This document shows, piece after piece, positions 29,801-36,679 of a stretch of 64,000 nucleotides of DNA (positions are counted from its first letter, which is position 1; the number at the start of each line of letters is the position of its first letter). The notes beneath the pieces were generated by a model. That model was not told where the DNA came from. It did no database searches and saw nothing but the letters and a program-made list of their open reading frames with translations. The translations under genes were made by a program, and so were the position numbers. This DNA is from Planctomycetota bacterium (GTDB taxonomy: Bacteria; Planctomycetota; Planctomycetia; Pirellulales; Lacipirellulaceae). Where the stretch lies: contig JAADGV010000054.1 in assembly GCA_013152205.1 (NCBI GenBank), positions 124,001 to 188,000 on the forward strand, given 5' to 3'.

Positions 29801-29864
29801 ATTTGAACCAGGAAAGAACCACAACGTCGAACGGGCGGTCCGTTTGCGAAGGCGAATTGAGTGA
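23841..29864 (+). CDS. Giant GspK/PilX-like protein (2007 residues)
   Basis: After a 46-residue, Ser/Ala-rich leader comes GILLLVVLSMLTLFLMIGTAYIVTSNQYRRAQ, which resembles the N-terminus of GspK (no Glu+5). GspK normally has about 320 residues and caps the pseudopilus tip; here the periplasmic part is about six times longer. It contains repeated Asp/Gly loops (GPDGMLGTTDDI about 340, GPDGIANNADDF, GPDGIAGTADDL) and a dockerin-like DLDGSGSIDTLDERVAV near 916, which suggest calcium binding. The leader has GGCGCTAG/CTAGCGCC repeats. It could be a tip protein or adhesin of the first filament; this is inference. Confidence 0.8.
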   Translation: MNKKQKIGARHKSLGASFFRSRSSAQHTASAQRPASSAAPASSRRGILLLVVLSMLTLFLMIGTAYIVTSNQYRRAQKTYARATQAANAPGKQGHLLSEVMNQLLRDTNNEFSNLRYHSLLRDVYGNDGFTGEVSNAAWAPNTGQQILQFKLPGLTDQFGNLATLSSINNVFNGLVLTFLDGSSRGQSTRIVGYFDDGVDKVFRVISVPLANGQTLATPGNLDGSRILINGRPFNGTGVGYNPDPTAPVGSARLNAVESITVDGSPVDVPIALMPNATFFDFSNVSTAGYLPSNNSWVGQGGSDESYDIPDFQNMALAMLPLNPGERADSTGQVLVEVDPGPDGMLGTTDDIQRPLIIPSFHRPALLNYWRQQLLTAGSTSLEVEPSLLRKVLLRPNWWDHPNFTGSNPDLANTAQLFATALRNNNTTEIANQSDILLNSMIYGPWDVDNDNDGIRDSVWVDFGASVMKGPDGRMVKPLAAILVLDMGGRLNLNAHGTLEMVKAAGNLPIAKSLAGGTLSDALARGQGWGPAEISLQSVVDNRFEVLLQGVDTTISKFGGGAPFYDQAYAGRYGLINTITNRVPGISGQFGLQAQLKTQGIPRTANGMLAGNTILGNYASPPDLLGRYALGLNNFGQPAYEVIDDTGTFDGVALDRNSPYELNLSTNGPRGSSTTTNDGAFSIAEMERLLRAYDVDAGTLPPRIWELANGFFPNATATTPDTTELNQWRTLLTTDSYDMPVPNAVLPEWVRNGPDGIANNADDFLRVMGRPPVRASFADLLDYRLRVGLGAADSAFLNPVTFNARPASDPKKRLLRSEMSKLLAPDLADGLRLDINRAIGNGRDDNNPGDPGYGVVDEPGENEGAFWILDSTSPTPVGTSAFVMPANGQIRDDIDRDGLDATDNGTPNDIEPWERGDLDGSGSIDTLDERVAVHNYRRQLLARHLYVMAMALVDPPPAAMTDADKNKRARRLAQWAINIVDFRDPDNCMTAFEYDSDPFDGWDIAIDGIPDAAYLAANQRQLVWGCERPELLITETLAWHDRRTTDETTGIESSSFVNGQAQPAALVTDPINTPPDQDYDQLYRPRGAAFIEIHAPYPANPAANADTHDKTGGIDQGINISAIAGTSPVWRIAVHQRPANVTPLECADWDPDAPDKADQPLTTMDRCIYMAPMPDITTAAASLQAINASEDATAPVIEYFTTLPVPTIRPGRFLVIGSGEKQDGMGNKITPQTGPGIYASEIGSLNPMAGGTIRRRIELNTNNLMTPVKYVEPNDQTPLKGNEIAFVDPGPDGIAGTADDLTRAICDAAVITHAVVRDPNTGNPTSYQRRFTFTEPARGYPGDPSVPITGPSYVADPPPASTINGEGRYGNVATAAAYDTPHDDARVNEVRLQSGALVDEIRLRLPNNPSAQRIVESYSMVYLQRLANPLLPFNNLTNPYRTVDTMSVNVTVFNGAPGDAGQAPGEKRFNGAQVVQYPNTNATQHFASLQRGLVATSLNGVEANLFGNEPPSALVGQPTASQAPPPIGVYDRGFAPTGHTINVIPDFTLGAINHTFLSTADQTALLSRNDANMATLDGITPTQPYPWLTWNNRPYISGNELMLVPRSRSSQLLREFSGEANQINLYAAANVPIKNRTVDNRPAYVPQSKQGTFGHLPNMYLSENPSANKLPDVVAGLSRVLEYIQVPSRFVGTETWLNPAMFGQQISDATDARMNRQPPFNRISSYREPGRVNLNTIVHPDVWDGGILHRTLLSPNNYDPLTGHSGPLFVDTVNGKQGILESRRGYAGVDLTTGAVDAFLDNSMLPLDPNVPTFFANPFRSPDAGNLVPLPQLRRQGTDCQLQRSEKLPQITQAGGMLDPTLTDATPSELKPGGSPLMGGVRATAYNSTVRNPYFRLQPMTRLSNLTTTRSNVYAIWVTVGFFEVEESPNENDFITNNGLTAGPAATALYKKVYPEGYTLGQEAGSETGDIRRIREFAIIDRTIPVGFEPGKNHNVERAVRLRRRIE

Positions 29865-29901
29865 GAAGGCATGAGAAGCGCTAGTTGCTGTGTGGATTGA
29901 C

Positions 29902-29983
<82 letters not shown>

Positions 29984-30020
29984 AGAAACAAGTTTATTGA
30001 GACGCTAGTTACCGCGTGAA

Positions 30021-30081
30021 TCGCCAAAACCAGCGCCTAACAACCAGCGCCTAGCGCCTATTTCCGTCCGCAGGACGGAAA
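30021..30081. repeat. GCGCCTAG repeats and a TTTCCGTCC hairpin
   Basis: Three CAGCGCCTA-type words (the family seen in the gspK leader and at 62165-62185) are followed by a perfect hairpin TTTCCGTCC-GCA-GGACGGAAA at 30061-30081. The hairpin has no T-run and lies just upstream of a candidate promoter. Confidence 0.5.
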
Positions 30082-30085
30082 ATCG

Positions 30086-30115
30086 TTGACAAAACCCGCG
30101 TTTCGTGGGAATGAT
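30086..30115 (+). promoter_or_regulatory. Candidate sigma-70 promoter for the PEP-CTERM gene
   Basis: A perfect TTGACA (30086-30091) is followed after 18 bp by AATGAT. A small CACGACC/GGTCGTG hairpin at 30150-30171 lies between it and the start codon. The -10 is weak, so this is tentative. Confidence 0.35.
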
Positions 30116-30201
30116 AGAGTGGTGTCAGTAGTGCAATTAACAAGGGGTTCACGACCGTTACAGGGGTCGTGTTGAGGTTGGAACAAACGAGAGGCAATTC
30201 A

Positions 30202-32127
30202 ATGCAGAGTCTAAAACCAGCGGGATGGTTCTATAATTACCGTCCCCAATTTCCAGGCACACTTCTGTTGGCCATGCTGACCACAGGGGTTTTCCTTTTT
30301 GGCGCACAGCCTCGGGCCAATGCTGCGGTGTTTGCCTCAGGCGATGTCTTGCCTCAACAGGAATTCACCAATGTCAACATCGGCGGGCAGATGGTAACCC
30401 TTTGGGTGCCCAACCTTCCCAGTGCTGGTGGACAAGTTACCGACGATGGTACACCAACAGGCACAGCGGCCGACCTCATCGTGGGTGGCACAGGCATGTT
30501 CTCGGGTACCATACTCGAAAACGGCACACCGGTCAGCACGACCATGGGCATCGTCACCATCAACAGCCCCACCAACACTCTGCCCTTGATTGCTCCCAAT
30601 ATCAACATCGGCCAAAATAGTAACGGCATCGGCCGTGTCAGCCTTAACGACTTTGGCACTACGATGATCGCAGAGACGCTGCTCACCATTGGTGACGAAG
30701 GCCAAGGCGAATTACGCATCACCAACGGCTCGCGCGTCAACGTCGGCACCTACGACCCAATTGATTTCCGTTACGAGAATGGCGAAACCATTATCGGCAG
30801 CCAAACAGATACCACAGGTACCAACCAGTACATCTCTGAAGGCATCGTCGTCATGGATGGGTTTGGTTCCCTTCTGGAAACGGACACGCTTATGGTCGCC
30901 GACGAGGGCTTAGGCACCATCGAGCTTTCTGGCCAAGCCAATCTTGTGACTCTCGATTCCACCCTGGGCGACACGGCTGGCTCTCTGGGCCGGGTGACTC
31001 TCACAGGCCTAGGCACCCGTTGGAACAATGTTGAATTCGACTCAGGCGGCGGTAGCAATGCCGGTAAAATCATCATTGGCAACAACGGTTCGGGAATCGT
31101 AGACATCAACGATCAGGCACTTGTGGTCGCTGACATCGTCGAAATCAACCCAACCAGCTTCGTCAATCTGGCTGGTGGGACGCTCTTCACGAACAACGCC
31201 ATCATTAACAGCGGGGTTATCCGCGGTAGCGGACGTATCGAAAGCGATTTGACCCTCAATGGCACCGGCGATCTTCGCAATACAGCTGACGTGAACAACG
31301 TTCGCGAATACCTTTACGTGACCGGTATCGTCACCAACGACGGGACCATCGAATCGATCGGTGGCGAAATGGAATTCGAGTCCGCCGTAACCAATAACCT
31401 CGAAATCATTGCTCGCGACGCCATCATGCGATTCAATGGCGGACTCGTCAATAACGGATCGCTCTCGGTAGGTGGTAACACGATCATACATGGCAGTATC
31501 ACCGGGACAAGCGGTATCACGGTGTTGACCGACAGCGCGGTTACGCTCGTGGGAGACATCACATTCTCGTCCGGTAGTATCCTTAGCTTGGCAATCGGCG
31601 CTGCACCGGGAACTCTCGATATCACGGGCTCGGCTGACCTAACCGGTGCACTGTTCGACTTGAATTACTCGGCGGGCGTGATGTCGCAACCAGGCGACTC
31701 ATACCAAATCTTTCAGGCAAACGGCGGGATTCTCGGGTTCATTGGCGCTGTGGCAACGGCGGATAGTCGCATTTGGGATATCACACAAAGCGGCAACACG
31801 CTGATCGCAACAGCAACCGGCGCGATTGCAATGCCCGTGGGCGCTGACTTCAATGGCGACGGGATCGTCAATGGACTGGATCTAAGCATCTGGGAAGCAA
31901 ACCTCGGCACCATCGGTGGCGTCCCGCCAGTACCCGGCGATGCTGATGGCGATGGCGACGTTGACGGAGCAGATTTCATGAGAATCCAAATGGATTTAGG
32001 CGGACCACCAACACCCGCCATCGCGGCAGGAGGCGCAGCCGTGGTGCCCGAACCCTCCTCGGCCCTGCTCCTCGTCCTCGGCAGCCTGTTGGTTGGTACG
32101 GGTTCACTCGGCCGCAGACGCCGCTAA
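30202..32127 (+). CDS. PEP-CTERM surface protein with dockerin-like repeats
   Basis: I chose ATG 30202 (MQSLKPAGWF) with GAGAGG upstream, 641 residues. A signal peptide ends near residue 50 (ANA). The body is rich in Gly/Asn/Thr beta-strand repeats of the autotransporter-like type (LTIGDEGQGELRITNG, GKIIIGNNGSGIVDI). Near the C-terminus are two dockerin type I-like calcium loops, DFNGDGIVNGLDLSIW and DADGDGDVDGADFMRI, then VPEPSSALLLVLGSLLVG and RRRR: the PEP-CTERM sorting signal recognised by exosortase. It is probably exported, processed and surface-bound. No exosortase gene is in the window. Confidence 0.9.
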   Translation: MQSLKPAGWFYNYRPQFPGTLLLAMLTTGVFLFGAQPRANAAVFASGDVLPQQEFTNVNIGGQMVTLWVPNLPSAGGQVTDDGTPTGTAADLIVGGTGMFSGTILENGTPVSTTMGIVTINSPTNTLPLIAPNINIGQNSNGIGRVSLNDFGTTMIAETLLTIGDEGQGELRITNGSRVNVGTYDPIDFRYENGETIIGSQTDTTGTNQYISEGIVVMDGFGSLLETDTLMVADEGLGTIELSGQANLVTLDSTLGDTAGSLGRVTLTGLGTRWNNVEFDSGGGSNAGKIIIGNNGSGIVDINDQALVVADIVEINPTSFVNLAGGTLFTNNAIINSGVIRGSGRIESDLTLNGTGDLRNTADVNNVREYLYVTGIVTNDGTIESIGGEMEFESAVTNNLEIIARDAIMRFNGGLVNNGSLSVGGNTIIHGSITGTSGITVLTDSAVTLVGDITFSSGSILSLAIGAAPGTLDITGSADLTGALFDLNYSAGVMSQPGDSYQIFQANGGILGFIGAVATADSRIWDITQSGNTLIATATGAIAMPVGADFNGDGIVNGLDLSIWEANLGTIGGVPPVPGDADGDGDVDGADFMRIQMDLGGPPTPAIAAGGAAVVPEPSSALLLVLGSLLVGTGSLGRRRR

Positions 32128-32164
32128 CTTTCGTTCATGTGACTACAAAAAAAATGGCCCAAAA

Positions 32165-32719
32165 ATGACCAACGTCGAACCACGGCAGGGAGTTAGCCGA
32201 GGCGAGACCTTTGCGCTCGCTGGCTTGGCAATAGTTGCCGCTTTTCTGCTCTGGCCCAAGAGCCAGGGCGGCCCTGTCCCGTCGGACGATCGCGTCCCGT
32301 TACCTCCGCTGATGGCCCAAGGTTGGCTCAATTCCGACGGCCCGGTATCAAAAGAGTCGCTAGCAGGAAAAATCGTGGTCATCGATTTCTGGGCCACTTG
32401 GTGCCCACCCTGCCGTGCAGCGATGCCCGAATTGGCCAAGCTCTACGCCCAATACAAACCAATGGGCGTCGAGTTCGTCGGCCTGACCCCAGAACGCGAA
32501 GAAGACCGCGAATCCATCGAAGCCTTCATCGCCACAGTCGACGGCTTCGACTGGCCGGTAGGCTATGGCGCGAACCCTACCTTCGATATGCTCTCGATTC
32601 AAGCGCTGCCCACCGTCTACGTTTTCGGCCCTGATGGCGGCTCGATTTGGATGGGTAATCATCTGGATGGAATAGCCGAAATCCTCGACCAAACCCTCGC
32701 CACCATGCCAGCCAAGTAA
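32165..32719 (+). CDS. TlpA-like thiol-disulfide oxidoreductase, membrane-anchored
   Basis: The start ATG 32165 gives 184 residues. One hydrophobic segment near residues 16-30 (FALAGLAIVAAFLLW) anchors it, and the rest is a thioredoxin fold with active site FWATWCPPCRA, MPELAKLYAQY, VEFVGL and the cis-Pro segment ALPTVYVFG. Such proteins reduce or isomerise disulfides in the periplasm or cell envelope. It lies 37 bp after the PEP-CTERM gene and may help that protein or others fold. No strong ribosome site is seen. Confidence 0.88.
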   Translation: MTNVEPRQGVSRGETFALAGLAIVAAFLLWPKSQGGPVPSDDRVPLPPLMAQGWLNSDGPVSKESLAGKIVVIDFWATWCPPCRAAMPELAKLYAQYKPMGVEFVGLTPEREEDRESIEAFIATVDGFDWPVGYGANPTFDMLSIQALPTVYVFGPDGGSIWMGNHLDGIAEILDQTLATMPAK

Positions 32720-32859
32720 TACTTCAGCGGACGGAGGCAAGGTGGCATTGCTGGCGCCTGTTTTGCTACCACGCTCGCTAAAAAAGCGAGGGAAGTGGCT
32801 TCCTGTCCCAATAATTTGCTATCGCGGGCAACATTTCTTCACAATTTGTTATCGAAAGC

Positions 32860-32887
32860 TTGACGGACTGGTAGGAACTACTACACT
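32860..32887 (+). promoter_or_regulatory. Candidate promoter for the triple-hairpin leader
   Basis: TTGACG (32860-32865) and TACACT (32882-32887) are separated by 16 bp. Transcription would start near 32894 and run through the three hairpin units into the PEP-CTERM gene at 33490, giving a leader of about 600 nt. Confidence 0.45.
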
Positions 32888-32990
32888 GGGGGTATACGAC
32901 TAATGGCCGTATTCGCCTTGTGGCGGTGGCCTACTACAACCAAGGATTCGATCTAATCAAGTTCGTCCGATAATTTCGCAGTTTTTTGCA

Positions 32991-33079
32991 GGTAACGCTA
33001 ATTAGAGCGATTTTCAGAGTCTTTTTTCTCCCGTCCGTGGTGGATGGTGGGTAGAAAGGTTCTGAAAGTCGCTTTTTTT
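32991..33079 (+). promoter_or_regulatory. Tandem box-hairpin-T-run unit 1
   Basis: The box GGTAACGCTAATTA (32991-33004) is followed by GCGATTTTCAGA (33007-33018). That arm pairs with TCTGAAAGTCGC (33061-33072) over 12 bp with one G-U, and TTTTTTT (33073-33079) follows. By shape this is an intrinsic terminator. With units 2 and 3 it forms a series in front of the 33.5-kb gene. Confidence 0.75.
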
Positions 33080-33121
33080 GTGTCCTTTGTGCGGAAATAT
33101 CAAATAACAAAACTGAAAACA

Positions 33122-33215
33122 GGTAACGCTAATTACAGAGAGCGACTCAAAGAACTTTCCCTTCGCGCCCCCAAAAATGGAGGTGCGTCGAGAGTTCGTT
33201 GAGCCGCTCTTTTTT
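33122..33215 (+). promoter_or_regulatory. Tandem box-hairpin-T-run unit 2
   Basis: The identical box GGTAACGCTAATTA (33122-33135) precedes AGAGCGACTCAAAGAACTTT. That arm pairs with the complement ending GTTGAGCCGCTCT (33191-33210) over about 19 of 21 positions (counting one G-U pair), and a T-run ends at 33215. The stem sequence differs from unit 1 while the box is unchanged, so the box and the fold, not the stem bases, are conserved. Confidence 0.75.
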
Positions 33216-33288
33216 GTTAGACCGAGAAGGACGGACGCCGTGTGCGGCGAGGGTTCTTGTCGGAAAACGAAAAGTTTGAGTTGGAAAA

Positions 33289-33385
33289 GGAAACGCTAAT
33301 TAACTAAACGACGCTAGAAATTTCACGACCGGCAGTTCGCCATGCGCGATCCGCCCGACGAGGAATTTTCATGCGTCGTTTTTTT
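33289..33385 (+). promoter_or_regulatory. Tandem box-hairpin-T-run unit 3
   Basis: The box GGAAACGCTAATTA (33289-33302) differs from the other two at one base. AAACGACGC (33306-33314) pairs with GCGTCGTTT (33373-33381), the stem extends through AGAAATTTC/GGAATTTTC, and a T-run ends at 33385. The remaining leader to the start codon (104 nt) has another GC-rich stem-forming stretch near 33408-33465. Confidence 0.75.
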
Positions 33386-33489
33386 GTGGATTAGCGAGTT
33401 GGAGAGACCCGGAAAACCTTGGAAAGCCAGACGAACGCTGGTGGGTTTCCCGGAGTAAATCGGGGGTTGTTGTACTAACTTGGAGATGT

Positions 33490-34179
33490 ATGCTCATGTT
33501 GACGAAAAAGAATAGTTTTATGTTTCACAATCGGGCGATTGTGTTGGTGTTGGTTTCCGGAATGATCTGCGCGGGGCCGCTGGCCGCCAGTACCATTGAG
33601 ATTCAGTTTACCGGCTTAGATATCGAATACGTTGACGACGCCATCATAAATGTAGATCCTGGGCTAGGCGACCCTGACCCACTCAATACCGTGACCTTCC
33701 TCTTAGACGGAGTCGTGGTAGGAAGTCTTATGACGGACATCTCGATAGAGCTAAGCATACCTAGCGTAGTTGATATCGATATTGCGGGAGATACCGTAGC
33801 AAGTGCAACCGGCGGGATCATGGATTTCGATTTTGGGGGCGGCGACTTCCTGGACTTAGATTTAGGCAGCGTTAGCGTGACCTATGTCGACATCCTAGGC
33901 ATCTTTCAGTTTGCCTTTGGTGGCTCTGCCGCCGATGTGGTTGGTCAATCGCTTCCCTTTGGCCTTAGTTTGGACGGTGACGTATCCGTTTCGTTCTCGA
34001 CCCAGATCAGTCCTGGGAGCTTAATCGATGACGGTACGTTTATCACCGAATTCGCTGCCTCTGGCACTGGCGAAATAGAAGGTATCGGTATCCCAGAACC
34101 AACAACGCTGGCCCTGGCGATGCTTGGACTGATTTCTATCTCGCGAAGCTCGCTTTCAGGAAAAAATTCCTTAAGGTAG
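33490..34179 (+). CDS. PEP-CTERM protein, small
   Basis: The 229-residue product has a signal peptide (hydrophobic AIVLVLVSGMICAGPLAAS, about residues 14-32). The body is very rich in Asp, Gly, Val and Ile (DFDFGGGDFLDLDLGSVSV), suggesting beta-strands and cation binding. The C-terminus IPEPTTLALAMLGLISISR is a PEP-CTERM signal with a short basic tail. GGAG at 33482-33485 serves ATG 33490 or, with better spacing, ATG 33496. Function is unknown. It is notable for its long, structured leader and clear terminator, a self-contained regulated unit. Confidence 0.82.
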   Translation: MLMLTKKNSFMFHNRAIVLVLVSGMICAGPLAASTIEIQFTGLDIEYVDDAIINVDPGLGDPDPLNTVTFLLDGVVVGSLMTDISIELSIPSVVDIDIAGDTVASATGGIMDFDFGGGDFLDLDLGSVSVTYVDILGIFQFAFGGSAADVVGQSLPFGLSLDGDVSVSFSTQISPGSLIDDGTFITEFAASGTGEIEGIGIPEPTTLALAMLGLISISRSSLSGKNSLR

Positions 34180-34219
34180 CTATTTCGCCAATTCAAGGCG
34201 AACTCCCAAAAAAATACTC

Positions 34220-34258
34220 ATGCAGGCTGGAGTCCCAATCTCCGGCCTGCATTTTTTT
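34220..34258 (+). terminator. Rho-independent terminator after the small PEP-CTERM gene
   Basis: ATGCAGGCTGGAG (34220-34232) pairs with CTCCGGCCTGCAT (34240-34252) over 13 bp with one G-U, followed by a T-run to 34258. Confidence 0.9.
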
Positions 34259-34298
34259 GGCTCTCCAGGCCGCGGTAAGGTCACAAGTTCCGTTGTTC

Positions 34299-34373
34299 TA
34301 GCCGCAAGCGGAAGCTGCCGTTGATCCCGAAAAACCGCCGCTTCCGCCCGCGGATAGTATGACTTTGCGATGC
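34299..34373. repeat. TAGCCGCAAGCGGAAGC palindromic repeat, copy 2
   Basis: TAGCCGCAAGCGGAAGCTGC is followed by GATCCCGAAAAACC and the return arm GCCGCTTCCGC, then ATGACTTTGC as in the 11.2-kb copy. Confidence 0.6.
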
Positions 34374-34479
34374 CACGGCTATCAGGGTAGAATCAGGCCG
34401 AGCATAATGATTTCAATGCCGTCTGCCGCCTCCTCGGCAGAACGAGTTTCTTACGACCGTTTAACTGGAGTTTGCTGAA

Positions 34480-35436
34480 ATGAACCGAATTTGTCGCCTT
34501 GCTTTGCCTCAACTGTCCCTGCTTGCCGCTTGCCTCATCGTCTCGCCTCTTTCGGCTGGCGCTCCTCAGGCAGAACAAGACAAAGACGGCGTGACGATCA
34601 CCATCGATGGCAAAATGTTCACTCGTTACCTCTACAAATCGGGGGCCAAGCCAATTTTGTGGCCGATTGTCGGCCCGACCGGCAAAGAAATGACTCGCGG
34701 CTACCCCATGCGAGACGTAATCGCCTCCGAAAAAAAAGATCACATCCATCATCGCTCGTTTTGGTTTACCCACGGAGATGTCAACGGAATCAGCTTCTGG
34801 CACGAGCAAGGCGAAAATGGCAACATTGTTCAACGTGATATTAACGTCGAACAGGACGATCAGGGGGTAGTGATCTCAACCACGAACGATTGGATGGGCC
34901 CCAAAGGCAAGAAACAATGCGAAGACGCTCGCGTACTCCGGTTCCGATCCGATGAAAAGCAGCGATGGATTGATGTCGAACTCACCGTTACGGCCAGCGC
35001 TGGCCCAGTTGAATTTGGGGATACCAAAGAGGGTTGCTTCGGAGTGCGGGTAGCCGGCACGATGCGAACCGAACAGAAAGGCGGCGGAAAGATTACCAAT
35101 AGCGAGGGCCAAACCAACGTCGCCGCCTGGGGCAAGCCAGCCGCCTGGGTCGATTACACTGGCCCGGTCGATGGCGAAACCGTCGGCATCGCCATCTTCA
35201 ACCATCCCAGCAGCTTCCGATTTCCCTCCTACTGGCACGTACGCACCTACGGCCTCTTCACCGCCAACCCCTTTGGCTTACACGATTTCAAAGGCGAAGA
35301 ATTCGACAGTTCCTATAGCATGAAGCCGGGCGAATCCTTTACGCTACGCTACCGTGTACTGTTCCATTCCGGCGACACCAAGCAAGCCCATATTGCCGAA
35401 GAGTACGAAAAGTACGCCACAAAAAAGGCCGAATAA
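34480..35436 (+). CDS. DUF6807 (PmoA-like) family secreted protein
   Basis: The 318-residue product has a signal peptide (about 1-28, ending LSAGA) and the features of the DUF6807 family, labelled PmoA in planctomycete genomes: TRYLYKSGAKPILWPIVGPTGKEMTRGYPM, DHIHHRSFWFTHGDVNG, SFWHEQGE and HPSSFRFPSYWHVRTYGLFTANPFG. The PmoA label is historical; these are not methane monooxygenase subunits and their activity is not established. GGAG precedes the start. It lies ahead of sugar-type oxidoreductases, a common setting for the family, so a carbohydrate-related role is plausible. Confidence 0.85.
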   Translation: MNRICRLALPQLSLLAACLIVSPLSAGAPQAEQDKDGVTITIDGKMFTRYLYKSGAKPILWPIVGPTGKEMTRGYPMRDVIASEKKDHIHHRSFWFTHGDVNGISFWHEQGENGNIVQRDINVEQDDQGVVISTTNDWMGPKGKKQCEDARVLRFRSDEKQRWIDVELTVTASAGPVEFGDTKEGCFGVRVAGTMRTEQKGGGKITNSEGQTNVAAWGKPAAWVDYTGPVDGETVGIAIFNHPSSFRFPSYWHVRTYGLFTANPFGLHDFKGEEFDSSYSMKPGESFTLRYRVLFHSGDTKQAHIAEEYEKYATKKAE

Positions 35437-35453
35437 CCTATTTGAAAAAGGTT

Positions 35454-35537
35454 GAACCACAAAGGACACGAAGAGCACTATGGGGTTGGAGGACTATTGA
35501 ATTCTATTCTTTGTGTCCTTGGTGATCTTTGTGGTTC
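35454..35537. repeat. GAACCACAAAGGACAC hairpin repeat, copy 2
   Basis: The left arm GAACCACAAAGGACACGAAG and right arm GTGTCCTTGGTGATCTTTGT...GTTC are inverted. It is related to 18131-18208. Confidence 0.6.
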
Positions 35538-35668
35538 ATTTTCGGTTCATCACCTGCAACGGTTACAATTTTTTTGTAACTCCCCCCGACTAGCCAACCA
35601 ACTCGCCAAAGCGTAAGTTACCGGCTCTCACGTTTCTCAAACAAACGACTGATTAAAGACGCTTGCCA

Positions 35669-36664
35669 ATGGGACGATCAGCGGTTCAAACTCCTGTCAA
35701 AATTGGCGTGGTCGGCCTAGGAAACTTCGGCCAACAACACGCCAAAACGCTTGCCGGCTTAGCCGAAGCCGAGCTAGTCGCTGTGGTTGACAAGAACGCT
35801 GGTTTACTTCAAGCCGCACAGCGCCAGTTCCCAAACGCCACCTCAAGTTCAGACCTAGAGCAAACACTCACAGATTCCGATGCCGAGGCCTGGGTAGTTG
35901 CCACCTCCACAGCAGCCCATGTGCCAATCACCAAGCAACTGCTCGCTGCCGGCAAGCCGGTACTGCTCGAAAAACCTGTCGCAGAAAGCTTAGCCGAAGC
36001 TGAGGCACTTGCACCGCTCGTTCAACCGAATTCAGGCAACCTGATGCTGGGGCATATCCTGCTCTTCAGCACCGAGTTCCTCCAGCTTCAGCAAGAGGTC
36101 GACCAGCGAGGCCCAATCGCCTACCTCGACTTTGTTCGCCATCGCCCGACGACAACACTCCAAAACTTTCCCGGCGAAAGCCCCTTTCACCTCACCATGG
36201 TCCACGACCTCTACATGGCCCAAGTGCTGTTGAAGCGAGCAGAACCCGAAATTTTTCAGGCCCAAATACATCGCAACCAGACTGGCGACTGCGACTTGGC
36301 CTCCGCTCAACTGCAATGGCCCAACGGTACACTGGCATCGTTCACCGCTTCGTTTATGACTCCCGCCGGAATGCCGAGCGATGGTTTTGATCGGCTAGAA
36401 GTGTTTGGCGAAGGTTGGGCCTCGCGAATGCGAGCCAACCCCCGTCCACTGACGGTTTGGGACGAAAAAACAACTTCACCGCTTGGCCTAGAAATCTACG
36501 CAGATCAGCAACTCCCTTCGGGCATGTTGGCCGAACAGTTACGCTGCTTTTGCCGAGTCGTCCGCGGCGAACACGAAGTCCCCGCCGGCGCCACGTATCA
36601 AGACGCACTCCAAGTGCTCAGTTGGTTGGAAAAATTGGAAGCTCAAATCGCGACGTCCGCTTGA
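35669..36664 (+). CDS. Gfo/Idh/MocA family oxidoreductase (cytoplasmic)
   Basis: ATG 35669 is preferred to an upstream TTG at 35663. The 331-residue product has the Rossmann motif VKIGVVGLGNFGQQHAKTL at the N-terminus, LVAVVDKN, and the EKPVAES motif (about residue 100) with the catalytic-type Lys of NAD(P)-dependent sugar dehydrogenases; MVHDLYMAQVLL follows in the C-terminal domain. There is no export signal. The substrate is probably a polyol or sugar derivative. It is 15 bp upstream of an aminotransferase and part of the transporter-amidohydrolase group. Confidence 0.9.
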   Translation: MGRSAVQTPVKIGVVGLGNFGQQHAKTLAGLAEAELVAVVDKNAGLLQAAQRQFPNATSSSDLEQTLTDSDAEAWVVATSTAAHVPITKQLLAAGKPVLLEKPVAESLAEAEALAPLVQPNSGNLMLGHILLFSTEFLQLQQEVDQRGPIAYLDFVRHRPTTTLQNFPGESPFHLTMVHDLYMAQVLLKRAEPEIFQAQIHRNQTGDCDLASAQLQWPNGTLASFTASFMTPAGMPSDGFDRLEVFGEGWASRMRANPRPLTVWDEKTTSPLGLEIYADQQLPSGMLAEQLRCFCRVVRGEHEVPAGATYQDALQVLSWLEKLEAQIATSA

Positions 36665-36679
36665 TGGATCCCCAATAAC

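Noticed and set aside
32991-33385. Reading the three repeated boxes as a CRISPR array or as ordinary promoters
   Set aside because: Only the 14-nt box is repeated, spacing is irregular (131 and 167 bp), and each box is tied to a hairpin. No -35 element lies at a proper distance from TAATTA in any unit.
34480-35436. PmoA as methane monooxygenase subunit
   Set aside because: The protein is a soluble exported DUF6807 member without the membrane helices of particulate methane monooxygenase; the name is a historical label.
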